In this document: piece by piece, positions 50,241-62,000 of the stretch
Layout: the number at the start of each line of letters is the position of its first letter
How positions within the stretch are numbered: position 1 is the first letter of the stretch
Program-made: the position numbers and the translations under genes
The notes under the pieces: model-generated
Database searches by the model: none
Told to the model about the DNA's origin: nothing
What the model saw: only the letters and a program-made list of their open reading frames with translations
Assembly (NCBI GenBank): GCA_023014335.1
Contig: JAECYW010000002.1
Coordinates: forward strand, 930,001-994,000
Source of the DNA: Galerina marginata
Taxonomy: Eukaryota > Basidiomycota > Agaricomycetes > Agaricales > Galerinaceae
Length of the DNA stretch: 64,000 bases
Direction of reading: 5' to 3'

Positions 50241-52031
50241 GCTAATGCGCAACACCAAGGTGCTTATGGTGGACCGGATGCTTCGGAGGCTCCTTTGTCA
50301 GAAGCATAGAGAAGAAATCATGAACGAAATCTGAGGCCGCGATTCCAGTAATTTCGGCTGAAAGACATCAGCAAGGTCAGTTTTGGCGACCAACATCAAC
50401 CTGTTACAATTTACCATTATCGTATGCTGGGGCAACCTCGACGATATCGGCACCTCTGGGAAGATGGTTAATCGGGTTAAGATATCGAGTCAAAAGATGC
50501 CAATCGACTTACACAAAGTTAAGCCCGGCCAGACCACGAAGAATCCTCTTGAGTTCACGTGGAGTCCAGCCTCCAGATTCCGGTGTACCAGCTATGCCTA
50601 CATTAGGAACTTTGGTGCTTTAATGAAGTTACAGAACTCACTAGCAGGTGCCAGACCGGGGTCTACACGAATAGGTCAATAATCTTGAATTATTTCTTAA
50701 AAAGACTGGGGCTTTCTCACCTATCACATCGATGTCGAGGCTATTTTATTTCGAAAGCACTGTCAGATTCAGTACTTGTTGGATAAGCCGACGTACCTCA
50801 AATAAACTGGACTGTCACCAATGCGATCCCTGATTTTGTTAATAATGGTGGGAATTCCTAGGTCGTCTATGTCGTCTGTCGAGATAACTTGGAATCCAAC
50901 TGTTCCGTCGTTTTCTAGATCTTCAGGTCCCTGTCATTACGATGTATAAGAGTATTTATTTGAAAAATAATGGGTAGCTTACAGTAAGCTTGCACCGGAT
51001 GCCGCCATGAATGCTGTTATTTGCCAGTAAACCCTCTTCCCCGGCAATGTAGAAAAAAGTTCCGTGATTAAGCCTGGATTGTTCAGTTATTTGGCCAGGA
51101 AACGGAGGCCAAGTGTCCTGTCAAAATATAATACTTAAGCCACAATATCACGTATGTCATTCCGAGCACCAACCAGATGGGCGTCAAAGTGGATGACCGA
51201 GATTGGTCCATATACTTTGTACAACGAACGTAAAATCGGGAGTACCTGCAGAAGTTCAGTGAAATGCGTCTGGGCATTACCAAGCATACTTACGATAGTG
51301 TGATCGCCTCCGAGACTGAGATATGCGTGTTGAGCAGTAACTTCTCATGCAAAACAGAGAAATCCTCACCTAACGATACGCGGGTGCTCCATTCCGTCCT
51401 TCGCAAGTAAGCTAGTGATAGGATCGTCCTCCTTTTCCCGTGCAGGGGTTCTTGCCAGCAAGGTAGAATATGCAACCTCCATTTGGTCCATTGCCAAGGC
51501 GTTATCAAATGGATTCACGGGCACCTGTAAATGCAAATATTTAATAATCTCTTATACACGGCTGCCTGTACTCGCATCTCCGCAATCAATAATTTTATGA
51601 CCCATCGTAAATGGGTTGTTTCCCCAGGATAGTGTATACGCTCCGATAGGGCTCTGCCTGCGGCTTCCCGAACGAATCGCATATGGACCAAAGCGCGCCC
51701 TGAGGGGGAAGGAGTAAACACCGAGTTTTCTTTACTGAGATAGGATAGAATATAAATACCCAGGTCGGTACGTGACTCCAGTGTCGAAGGGTAATCCGAG
51801 TACAGCTATATCAAAACTGGCGTCTTCATTCTCCAAGCATTTAGAATATGGGAGGTGGCCGAAAGCAAGAGGACCAGAAAAGCCTTCATCACTTTGCGGG
51901 CCGTATTTTTCCAGCCAAGTTTTTCCCTCCGAGTTCAAGTGAGGTCGGTCATGGTCATTGAATGGGTGCTGTTGGTGTGCCCAAGAACCCAGAAGCATAG
52001 CCGCTATGGCAAGAACCCGTCGGAAAGACAT
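50241..52031 (-). CDS. Secreted agmatinase-family ureohydrolase, module copy 2
   Basis: This is a close paralogue of the gene at 45595-47424 with the same exon plan. The ATG at 52031 gives a signal peptide (MSFRRVLAIAAMLLGSWA, then HQQHPF), then FGHLPYSKCLENEDASFDIAVLGLPFDTGVTYRPG, ARFGPYAIRSGSRRQ, SWGNNPFTMGHKIIDCGD, VPVNPFDNALAMDQMEVAYSTLLARTPA, SLGGDHTI, VIHFDAHLDTW, GFQVISTDDIDDLG, SLDIDVI, the conserved ESGGWTPRELKRILRGLAGLNF, EVAPAYDN, AEITGIAASDFVHDFFSMLLTKEPPKHPVHHKHLGVAH with stop at 50241-50243. Mn-binding motifs are intact. Copy 2 lacks an obvious TATA box upstream, unlike copy 1. The exact substrate is not certain. Confidence 0.87.
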
Positions 52032-53425
52032 TCAAGTTTTGTTCAAGAATTTCTTCGTGAAGATAAGAACGTGAAGCGTCCAGAGATTATCGGTGTTCAA
52101 TACTAGCTCGCGCGACAGACCTAGTCACGCTATCTTGCTTCATCATGCGGGTCCGGTGGGTAAGATTGGCCAAGCCTATTTGTGTATTGGGCGTGAAGAT
52201 AATCAGGCCTAATCAGGTAGAGCATTGAGCTAAATTTATTTTGCTTCAAGTTTTTTACACCGGCGGGAGATGTTTGCCATCACCAACACATTAATGCCGG
52301 ATGCATGACTCGCAGGCAAGAGGTTTTAGAGCCTAAAGGACGTATGTCGACGTGCTGGCCAGAGTCGGTGATGGTTTGCTAGTAAAGTTCAATCAACCAG
52401 CTTGGATGGTAATTAGCGCTTGAATTAGGGCGGGTCGATATAGGGAGCCACTCCCAATCAGCTCGCACCTTCAGCGCACGACTTGAATCATGAGCACCAT
52501 CGGAATGACCGACGTAGTTTTTACAATTACACTTTTTATTGCCATGCCACGTAAAGTACAAATATACAACAAGTTCCCCGACAATTACCTATACCTGACT
52601 CTATCTACTATAACAACAACAGACAACGGAAAATAAAAACCCGAGACGAAATATTTAGTGGCTTCACCAAGCCTGTACATAGTAATAGTAATTACCCAAG
52701 TGTGCAATAGTAAAACAACAGTGCTAGATGCTAGAGCCTAGCGGAGCGAACGTGGGGCAGAATTTGCAAGCCCGAGGGACGAGTAAAACCGGGAGAGCAG
52801 AGCGAGGTACCTGGTACTGGCAGAGAGGCGACGGCGACAACCCAAACGCGTTTCGGTGAGCATTAGGAGCGTCGGTAGGTCGTCGGGGCTATCATATTAG
52901 GATCGACTCCGGGTAGAGTCAGAATGAAATAGCTGTGCCCTTCTTGTCCCCACTCGTGACGTAAGGTACAGCGTGGGTGGGTGGATATGTGACTTTGGTC
53001 ATGCTGGTCTATGAATGACAATGCTTGTCAAAAGGACGCCAAGCCGAAGGAGCAAGGCGATGAGATGCTTGAATAGGTCTGTAGGTTAAGGAGAGTGTGA
53101 CTTCATGCAAATGAAGAGCAACGAGCGTGACGAGGATGTCTTCAAACGATACTAGAGTTGTGCTGGGGTGCGTTGCTGGTGCGGATGAATGAGGAAATGC
53201 AAAAAAAAAAATCAATGATGCAGGGAGCGTTTTGATGCGAGGTTGGGTCGTAACAGATGATGGAAGCATGAAAAAACAGGAGAGAACGTGTGCGTGCATG
53301 TCTTTGTATGCGATGCGAAAAGCCGAGTGCGAGAGCGAATGCGATATGAACAACGAAAAGATGCAATGCGATGCAGAGAGAATGCGTAGGACAAAGAAAA
53401 TAGAGTTCGCCAGGCTCGGAGTCGT
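52032..53425. other. Intergenic region of 1.4 kb
   Basis: It lies upstream of agmatinase copy 2 and downstream of the methyltransferase gene. I see AT-rich sequence around 52550-52720 and GA-rich sequence near 53220-53420. Open frames on both strands at 53009-53430 are short and without features. No gene is supported. Confidence 0.4.
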
Positions 53426-56099
53426 TCATGACTTTGGCGGCGAATGGGGCGAGAATATAGCCAACATCGGGCTATTGTCCGACTTGATAGCTTGGAACAC
53501 GCGAATGGAGCGTAGATGTATCGGCTCGTCTGGCTGGTACACCTCATTGGGCGACGACATCTGCGACGGCTCACTGAGGAGATCTTCCTCAAACGGCTCA
53601 GCAGCGTCACTCGGCCAGCCAAATCGTAGACGGCGGAAGCTAGAGTACAGAACCACGATTAGATAAGACTGTACTAGAATTTTGAAAGAAACGACACAGT
53701 ACGCCTCGTATTCCGACATGTGATACGCGAACATGTCAGTCGTCGACCAGCCTCTTCCCATCTTCGTCCACAAACTTCGACACGTATTGTTGCAAGCGCA
53801 GGCCGGCACCCAAGCAGGGCGTGCACAAACTTGCACGCGTGCATTTCCAGCTCTAGCGGCTCCAGCGGGATATACGTTGCCTGCCCAATGACAAGCCCAG
53901 GTGATTGTACCAGCCCCTGCGGCTTCAGGCCGCGGCGCTGTCCTGCGGTGGCCTTTGCGGTGGCAGCTACCAGCTCGGTGTAGCTCATCCCAAAGACGCC
54001 AGCGGCTTTCGCGCTCGGGAGACTTTGCTGAAGGAGCCATCCCGGAGGGTAGAGAAGGAGACTTGTCCTTCTTGGGCTTTGACGCCGTCTTGGAGTTCGT
54101 GGTCGCATCTGCAGGTAAAGGCAGGCCGAGTTGTCGTGCAGCTTTCGACTTCACAGCAGGGGGGCATAGGCGTCTCCGAGCTCGACCTCTCGCTCGAACT
54201 TCCCCCACCAGCTACAGCGCCGTTCCCCTGACCTTTCTTCTCTTTCAGTTTCTTTTCCTTCGGCTTCTTCTCCTTCTTCTCCCACTCGATCGTCATCCAA
54301 TTCTTCTTCTTTGCACCAACGCCTACGTCGGCAATATTTCCGAGAGCCTCCTCCGGGTCGTCAAAGTCGGCATTCACACCAATAGGTGAATCCCATTCCG
54401 CTAACCTGATATTAAAACTTTGCGTCTTCCCTGCGTTGTCGTCACCAAACACATGCTTTCATGAAGTTTACGACGAAGTGCGACGGCCACGGGAACACCA
54501 ACAGACGCTCCTCCGGATCAGTAAGCATGGAGCAGAAAAGCGACTCGACTTCGCGAGATGCCATGCTCCTCTGCTTCCAGGTAGCGTCGCTGGATTGAGC
54601 AAAGTATGGATCTGTCATCAGTGGCTGGTCGTATGGGTCAGGGCTCAGCGACGGATGCCTGAAGATGGGGCGGATAGTATCAGATGGGGAGAGTAGGGAG
54701 GTGTGATGTTTTTCGTCAAATGAGGATGGAACAGACGGGTCGCTGTTGAGCGTCGAACACTCTTCGGATCCTTCGCCTTGAAGGGTATCGTCGTCGAGAT
54801 CGTCGTCTGAGTAGTCATCGAAATCGAAAGAGGAGCGCTTTGGTAACGATTTGTTTACTTTGGGCACTGGCGCGTTCCCATAGGGGAAAGTCATGTGGTC
54901 GTCGATGACTTCCAGCCTGCCACCAAGAGTCAGGATACGACGGACTTCGACCAACAAACTTTCCCATTGGCCGTATGGGACACAGAGAGCGAGGTTCGCC
55001 ATTCTGACATGCTCGAAGGATTCGTCATCAAAAGGAAGTCTGTATTTGATGCTGATGAAAAGCATCAGCAGGGGAAATTCCGAGCAAAGACGATGCCACA
55101 TACAAATTCCCTTGCACAAAATGGGCATTCTCCGTCGTCTCAAAGGTAGGAAGAGTAATATCGACCAAGTCAAATCCGGTAATTTGAGAAGTCTTCCAGA
55201 TACTTGAGGCAAATAAAACCCAGTGACCTTCACCACATCCGAGGTCGAGCACGGTTGCTGGTGGCTTCTTTCCATAGTCATAGAAAGAAGGGTAGCCATT
55301 ACTAAGACGTTGTAATAGCAAATCCGAGTAGCGGTCGCTAAAATGGAAAATCTTGGATGAGTAAAAAGGCAGAGAACAGGATGATTAGACGTACTTCTCC
55401 AGCAATATGGGGTCGTAGGCCTGCATGTAGACAGCTTCGCTTCCAGTACGGATGTAGCTTCATGTTGTGTCGCTTAGCCCAGATGTTCATAGGAACAAAG
55501 GTTTGGAGAGGAGGATCGTTGTCGGGTCGAGATTCTGTTTCTTTAAACTTGACAGATTTAGGTGGATCCTCCGGGGTTGACGGGTGCGCCAAAACAGAAC
55601 CAGATGCAAGGGGGGAGAATAGATTAACCGACTCCGGAGAGGCAGAGATGGGAGCTGTGACCGTGGCATCGGAGCCAGTAAAGATGGAAGCCATCGAACG
55701 TTTCGTTTTTAGGCGGGAAGGGGGGGACAGAGGACGCGTCGAAGACGAGGCAGTGGGATTCTTTGTATCATCTCGCTTCGCTTTGAGCTTCAAGGGAGCA
55801 GAGACCTTGCGATCAGGTGAGCCTATTTGGGGCGTCGTGGACGAGGAATTCTTCTTTGACTTGAAAAAGGTCATTGTCTGGAATGCCTGCAAGCCACCAA
55901 CGGAAGAGGCGCGTTTGAGGCGCGTGGGCTTGGCGTCGATCTCAATATACGGAGACTCTGTGCAGAGGGTCGAGAAGGGGCGGTAGTGGCTCTGGCGACG
56001 CCTGGACGACGGGGGCAGCGGTCCCAAGGGGTCTGGAAAGAGGTCGAAATCGTCAGACAGAATCTGGGAGACCGGACGGGTGGTGGTGAGGGCAGCCAT
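53426..56099 (-). CDS. S-adenosylmethionine-dependent methyltransferase with long N-terminal and C-terminal extensions
   Basis: The ATG at 56099 gives MAALTTTRPVSQILSDDFDLFP, a Ser/Pro/Lys-rich disordered region of about 200 residues, then MNIWAKRHNMKLHPYW. After introns comes a class I methyltransferase core: TVLDLGCGEGHWVLFAS (motif I), ITGFDLVDI (motif II), HFVQGNF, LPFDDESFEHVRMANLALCVPYGQWESLLVEVRRILTLGGRLEVIDDHMTFP. A long acidic linker (DDYSDDDLDDDTLQGEG) follows, then EVESLFCSMLTD, a Lys-rich segment (WEKKEKKPKEKKLKEKKG), and a C-terminal block with FGMSYTELV, LEMHACKFVHALLGCRPAL, YEAY and FRRLRFGWPSD, ending SPHSPPKS. The C-terminal block looks conserved but I cannot name it. The substrate is unknown. 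Several introns and a few frame jumps are present. Confidence 0.84.
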
Positions 56100-56642
56100 G
56101 GTGGCTATATAGGCGAATACGAAATGGGGCGTTCAGGCCCTTTGTGAATGGGGGCCACGACGAGGAACAATGGGAGGAATATGGGCCAGAGAGGACAGGA
56201 AGACCGAGGTTGGGTGGTGGCCCATCTCATCTATGTAAATAACCAGATTTACATCCGTAAGCGAGCCGTCCCTGAGACTTTCAATCCGGCTTTGCCTTTC
56301 TTCCCTTTTGGGTTAACCAGGGTACACACGCCGCTCGGCCCGCCTTTCTTTCCTTTTACCGAGTTTGTCCCTTTCGCACTGCGCCACACCGCTCCACCCT
56401 TGCTTCCACATTTTCAAAACATCCTTCTTTCTGTCTTTTCTGTACTCTACAGTCCTGCACACCGAAATCCCTCGGCCAAAGTCCGTGACAATGACAGTCA
56501 TCAGTACACGTCTTATGATCTCGACGCGAGCACGGCATCTGCCCATCATTCCAGCGCTCCGCGACGTCAAGGCCCAGGTAGCAGGTGGAAACCGTGAATA
56601 TTAATACCCCAAACCGCGTAGCTACAGATGACTTATATATCC
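56100..56642. other. Intergenic region between the methyltransferase and SF3b10 genes
   Basis: The stretch should hold the methyltransferase promoter, with pyrimidine-rich sequence at 56280-56450, and the SF3b10 3' UTR. An open frame at 56148-56597 (plus) has no recognisable domain and is not called. Confidence 0.4.
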
Positions 56643-57095
56643 TTAATCGTCGTCCTTCTTTGGAGGTGGCCCGCACGGCTGAAGCATACGCTATATCGTT
56701 AAAAATGAATCAGCATTAGAACCGTACAAAAACACGACCACCAACCTCCGTCATTTCAAACTTGACCCTCCCAATCGCCTCTCCGTCGGCAATAGCAAGA
56801 AACGACGCCAACGTGGGGTGTCCCACGATCGACGACAACGTATCCCGGTGCTGATGGGCCAGCCATTCACTGACGAAACGCGCCATATTCAGAAGTTTCC
56901 TGTTACCCAGAAAGAATAAACCACATACTATTTCGACAAATCCGCATGACCTTTAGCACATTATAAGCTTCAACAACATTAAATTGAAACACCATTGCAG
57001 ACTCACCGGTGCCCGTATACCGAGCGTGCACTGCAACACATCCAAAATAACTGTTAGTCACAATCCCAGAGTAGCCTGCGGCGCTCACAATGTTC
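56643..57095 (-). CDS. SF3b complex subunit 5 (SF3b10)
   Basis: SF3b10 is a small subunit of the U2 snRNP SF3b complex, which binds the branch-site region. Reading right to left across introns: YTANTQLEHL, HARYTGTG, HADLSKYEWLAHQHRDTLSSIVGHPTLASFLAIADGEAIGRVKFEMTE, RMLQPCGPPPKKDDD, with stop TAA at 56643-56645. Splices within LHARY (GTGAGC to TTGCAG), GTGH (GTGAGT to CTAAAG), KYEW (GTATGT to GTCAG) and TERM (GTTGGT to GATATAG) all keep the frame. The length, about 85 residues, fits the family. The first exon with the start codon is not settled; an ATG lies at about 57214 or nearer. It shares a promoter region with the C1D/Rrp47 gene on the other strand. Confidence 0.9.
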
Positions 57096-57332
57096 TAATT
57101 GCGTATTCGCAGTGTATCTGAGTTCGGAGGACTGTACATTTATGCGAATCAGTTAGACGTTTAAAACGGGCGCTTGAACGAGATGACCGACCATGACAAG
57201 AAGCGTGTTGATCGTTGTTGCTTTCCGAGGTCATTCAAATTCTCGATCTGCCTTCCTTTTCAGGAAGCACCGACTCTGTTCCTGCACACGACGCGCAGTG
57301 CTCGGCGCTGTTCTCCTTGAACTGGACTTAAA
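57096..57332. promoter_or_regulatory. Divergent promoter between SF3b10 and C1D/Rrp47
   Basis: About 240 bases lie between the known 5' parts of two divergent RNA-processing genes. Part may be the first SF3b10 exon. The sequence must hold at least one promoter. Confidence 0.4.
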
Positions 57333-58550
57333 ATGAACGCAGAAACCGCGAAAGTAAAAGCAAAGCTTGCAGCTCTAAGCTCTTCATTTCGACGATCTTG
57401 AATCTCTGCTCGAACCTCTCTTCGCGCAAACTCTGCCGGAAACTCTCGTCGGGCTCGAACCTCTCCAGCAGGCAAAGCTACAAGCAGTTCTTCCCTACGT
57501 GACATACGACCTGATCTTCAGTGCACATACTTTATACTCCTGTTTTCTATAATTTACTGATATGTGATTTCTTTTGTTTCTGATCTCTACCAGTCTACTT
57601 AAAATCAAGGGGGATCGACCCGAAAACCCACCCAGTTATCCCAGAACTCGTGCGTGCATAGCCCTACCCTCTCATGGCCACAATATAGATTTCCCCTACA
57701 TCGTTTTCAAAACGTAGGACAGAATACGAGAATACTTTGAAAAAATCAACATCGCAGAGAATCCACCAGCCAGTACGCACCTCTTCCTTCTCCCTCTCTT
57801 CACATCTTTTAACCCAGCACCAACCACACTACACCCACAGAACGCACCTGAAATAGACAAAGCCGCCGCGTCCCGATTCATCAAACACGCCATCACCCAG
57901 GCACAATGGAAGAAAACGCCCGCTGAGGAAGCCCAAGAAGACGCTCCACCATCTACCGCATCCACATCTTACGCCGAAACCTGCCCCACGCCCAATAAAA
58001 GTCACGCAAAAAATGCTCGAGCGTGCAGCGTACGAAAAGGAGATGAAGGACCGCGACGCCGACGCGCAGGACGAGGACGAGGATACGCTGGAGGTTTTCA
58101 ATGAAGAAGAAGATATATCCATGGATGTGGACGTCGATCCCGATAGTGGTACGCAATCGACGCGTCCTGAAAAAGGTAAAGGCAAAGAAGTCGCGACTAC
58201 GACGAGTAACAAGAACAAGCGCCGCAGACCTGCTATCGATCCCTTTGCTGGTAGGTCAAACCTTGAGACCTTTTCTTGTAGAAGCATGCTAATGGCGAGC
58301 TTTAGGATACGGCGACGACCCAACAGCAGCCGACGTCCCATCAACGTCTGCTGGCTTTAAAAAGGTTAAACCCTCAAGCCATTCGCCTTCACCATCTAGG
58401 GAGCCCGCATCCAACTCGCCTTCGAAATCCACATCTCCTAGCCATCAACCCACACCAGCCCCCGCTCAATCAACCAGCCCCGAAAAATCAAAATCTTCAA
58501 GCAAAAAGACAAAGAAAAAGGATAAAAAGGCCAAAAAGCCAACATCGTGA
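57333..58550 (+). CDS. LRP1: C1D/Rrp47 (Lrp1)-family exosome-associated protein
   Basis: C1D/Rrp47 partners the nuclear exosome nuclease Rrp6 in rRNA and snoRNA 3' trimming. The ATG at 57333 gives MNAETAKVKAKLAALSSSF, then, after removal of one T from a TTT run (57387-57389), DDLESLLEPLFAQTLPETL, LEPLQQAKLQAVLPYVTYDLIF, an intron (GTGCAC to CTACCAG), YLKSRGIDPKTHPVIPEL, an intron, DRIREYFEKINIAENPP (the family signature), an intron, and the rest: EIDKAAASRFIKHAITQAQW, KMLERAAYEKEMKDRDA, an acidic stretch, KGKGKE, KNKRRRPAIDPFAG, and a Ser/Pro-rich tail ending in a Lys-rich segment KKTKKKDKKAKKPTS at 58550. The long tail after the Sas10/C1D domain is usual in fungi. Confidence 0.92.
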
Positions 58551-59007
58551 CATTCTATACACTGCTGTATATGCCCATGTTGCGTAGTTAGTTGTACATT
58601 CATACATATATCATCTATACTAATATACTGGAGTCAAAACTTGAATTTCAATGAATGGAGGTAGATGGAATGTTAATACAGATTATCACAAATGTGAACG
58701 AGTTGTGGAACGAAAGGAAGCTTTAAAAAGATACATACAAGTTACATAAAATGGGTGACAAAGTGAAAAACAATTGTACAAAGGCGTTTACAGGTCATGG
58801 ACGATGATGCTAGGGAAATGGCTGAGAAAATACACTGCATGTAGTTCAAGTGGTCGTGACGGTAGAAACCGAATGTCGTAAAGATATAATAATAAAAAGG
58901 ATAGCGGAGAATGGTACAACACGAAAAAAAAAAAAAGAGCAACTCGAAAAGTTCGAGGAAAATATACCTGGGCTGTCTTGGGAAATGGTTATGGAGGGAG
59001 GCATAGC
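58551..59007. other. Convergent intergenic region
   Basis: The AT-rich stretch lies between the 3' ends of the C1D and F-box/LRR genes. A12 run at 58926-58937. No gene is supported. Confidence 0.4.
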
Positions 59008-62000
59008 CTACATCATCCTACAACCATCGTTGTTGAGGTCGGGAATGATAGGTGGGGAATTCCTGTCCTGGCCCCCGGACCTCGGACTTCTACGCCCACC
59101 AGGGGACCACCATCGTGCAGACCTACCAACTTGAACCGCCTCAAACTCATCGTGCGCACTGGCCATTGACGAGTCACTTGCTGTCCTCCTCCCCGTTGCC
59201 TTGCGGCGCTTCTCCCTGGCAGCCTTCACCGCGTCCACGGTTTGCCACGAGTAAAACGTCTTCAACACCACGCGCTCCTCGTCGCACTCGTCCTGCCCAA
59301 TCTTCAAGTCCTCCTCGTTGTCGTCTCGCGCGTCGAGGTACGAGAGCTTGCGCGCACCGTAGTGCGCGCCAGCCTAGCCGCGGTCGAGTCATAGGCGACA
59401 GCTCTTTCACTAGGCTCTCGTGAATGCCTCGACAGTCGATGGCTATCACCCTGGCGTCCTTCGCCTTGCGCTGCCGGCTGACACGGACAAATTCCTTGAG
59501 GACCGCGGTCCCCATGCGGGTGTTATCCGCCTCGAGCACGGTGAGTTGCGGGCAGTTACGAATCAGCGATAGGAAGGCCTCGTCAGTGACTTGACCTGCG
59601 TAGGAGATGTTCAACTGCTGCAATGCATATCCGGTTTGCTTAGCAGCAGGTTGCGCGCTGGATATATTTATCAAATCAACGGGAGCTGGGGTAATGGCGG
59701 CAATAAGTGCGTCGGTAATGTCACTCGCGTCTTCGAAATCCAGCCTTCGAATGTGAGGAGTCGTCGACAAGAGGCGGATGAGGCCGCTGTCCTTCAAATC
59801 CGCCCCAATACCCGCCAACTCCAAAAACTCGAGCTTGGGTACGGAATGTGCCAAATTTGAACATGCGACGTCGGTCAGCAACACACAAGACGACAAGACT
59901 AGGTGTCTCAAGGAAGTGACACGCCTTTTAAGCTTACACCCGTCATTCGTTTCGCGCCCCAGGTCACGAGGAGACACAAGTACTGTATCGATTGCAAGTT
60001 GGTGGTCTGTCTGTCCTTCGCATGCCACAAACGCCTCTATCGCCGAGTTGTGCAGGTGACGAGAGTAGCTAAGGTCTAGTACCTCGAGGTACGGTGCAGC
60101 TCTGCCGAGAGCTTGCATGATGCCATCGGTGACATGCTTGAGGCCTGACACGCGAAGCTCCTTCAAGAGCAGATGCTCCTTGCGGAGGATGGCCGAAACT
60201 GTCAGCGCGCCAATCCCCTTGCCCGTCGAGGTTGGTACAGCGGCTCAAGTTGAGAGAGACGAGTCTGGGGCAGAAATTGGCGACGATGTCGCACGTTGTA
60301 TTCGTGACTGCCGCCAGACCTTTGACGGACAGAGTTTCAAGAGACCTTGATCGGACAAGGAAGTGATGCAATGATCGGGTGGTCAAAGAAATGCAACCTT
60401 GGAAATTGACGCTCGTTATCTGGGTGTATGAAAGAGGTGCTTGAGGCACTGGCAGACAAAGGCTGTTGGTGATCTCTAACATTGTGTCTGGTGTAATTTG
60501 AACGTGACCGGCAAAATTTAGCTTTCGAACAAATGTTCCTGCCGACTGGATAAGTCGCGCAACGAAAGCAGGAGGCAAGGAATGGAATGAGCGAAGGTCG
60601 ACATTCTTCCAGAGTTCCCCATCGAAAACGAGAGCCTGCCATCCTTTCGAAACCTGTAAGATACCGGTGGAGAAATTAGTTCGTGTTGGCGGAAAATTCT
60701 AGGCATTGAGGCATACTCGGCTCAGTTTGACCAGCTCTCTGACCCCTTTATCTTTCCCAGCCCATCGGCCCCTCGAAGAGCTAGCCTTCGCCACAGATAG
60801 ACGGCCCATCCCGAATGTATCTTAAATAGTCCTGTTCATGCGATTCGAGCAGAGCGCCGAGGATATGTAGTCGTAGCTCTTTGGGAAGAATGAGGTCAAA
60901 ATAATTGGGGATGACGATGGGAAGAGGTTGGAAAATATCAGGTGATGTATTGGGGATGAAGTCTAGAACAGAAATCGGATATGGTGAGGACTTTGACCGG
61001 ACCTTGGTTCTGAGACTTGGTCGGGGTGCTGGGCTGTGAATGAAGGCCTGAGCTGTGAGCATCGACCCCACCGGCTTTGCGACGGTATACCAGGAAGGCG
61101 GATAGCTGCCTGGCTCCCTCTGAATTGCCAGCAGGTCGAATTTGGAAATTGCTGACGACGGCCCTGATACCTGGCGAGTCTGATCTAGAGAGAAAGAATC
61201 GTTATTAAAATCCTTTTGGTTTAGGATCTGATGAGAAATATTGTGTGGGATGCCCGAATGTCCAAAGGTGGATTGTTGTGGATCGGTGGTTGTTGATACA
61301 GTTCCGAGCAAGACAGAAATTGGTTGAGATAAGTTAGCAAGCGATCGGCATCGCGTCAAATGAGGCTCGGTTAAATCTTGTGAGTCGGGCTCTGGAGAAG
61401 GAGAATGAGAGGGAGGGACGGAGATTTCTCGGTCATTGAATATAGGTGGCAAACTGTCAATGGCTAGCGGTGGGCTGTATAATGTACCATATGACGATGA
61501 TCCGGGAGTTGGCGGAAGGTCATGGCCATGACTATAGTCCAACTTGATTGCAGAGAAGGTAAGGGGAGGAAGATAGGGAAAGGGTTCCTTCTCCTTGCCC
61601 TTGCCAGAGGGAGAGTCGGGTAATAACATATGGGAGCTGGACTCCAGTTGTTCCATGCTGTCGAGAGAAAGGTTATGGTGCCGATATCTATTATCAAAAT
61701 CAGAAGATGAAAAATTGGACGAAGTTGGGCTAAAGGTCATTGAGGGCGAGGAGTGTTCGAAGACCCCGTAATTAGTGACGGACGAGGTACTTTGGGGTGA
61801 TAAATCGAATAGATCATGGATGATCCTGGAAGGACGGATGGGCATTGGCATCGTCTTCTCTTTACCTTTACCGACCACAGGTTGGATGACACCCTCATTC
61901 CCGCTCTCCAGCTCCACAGATGTGAAAGAGTCATCATGAGAAGGCATGGCTTTGGGTAGCGGTATAGCAGCAGGGCCAGGTATTTGAGACTGCAAGCTCG

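Noticed and set aside
53232..54389. Several plus-strand open frames of 87-162 residues
   Set aside because: They are antisense to, or just beyond, the methyltransferase C-terminal exons and show no family features.
55357..55986. 209-residue open frame on the plus strand
   Set aside because: It is antisense to the disordered N-terminal region of the methyltransferase gene, whose frame has clear homology downstream.
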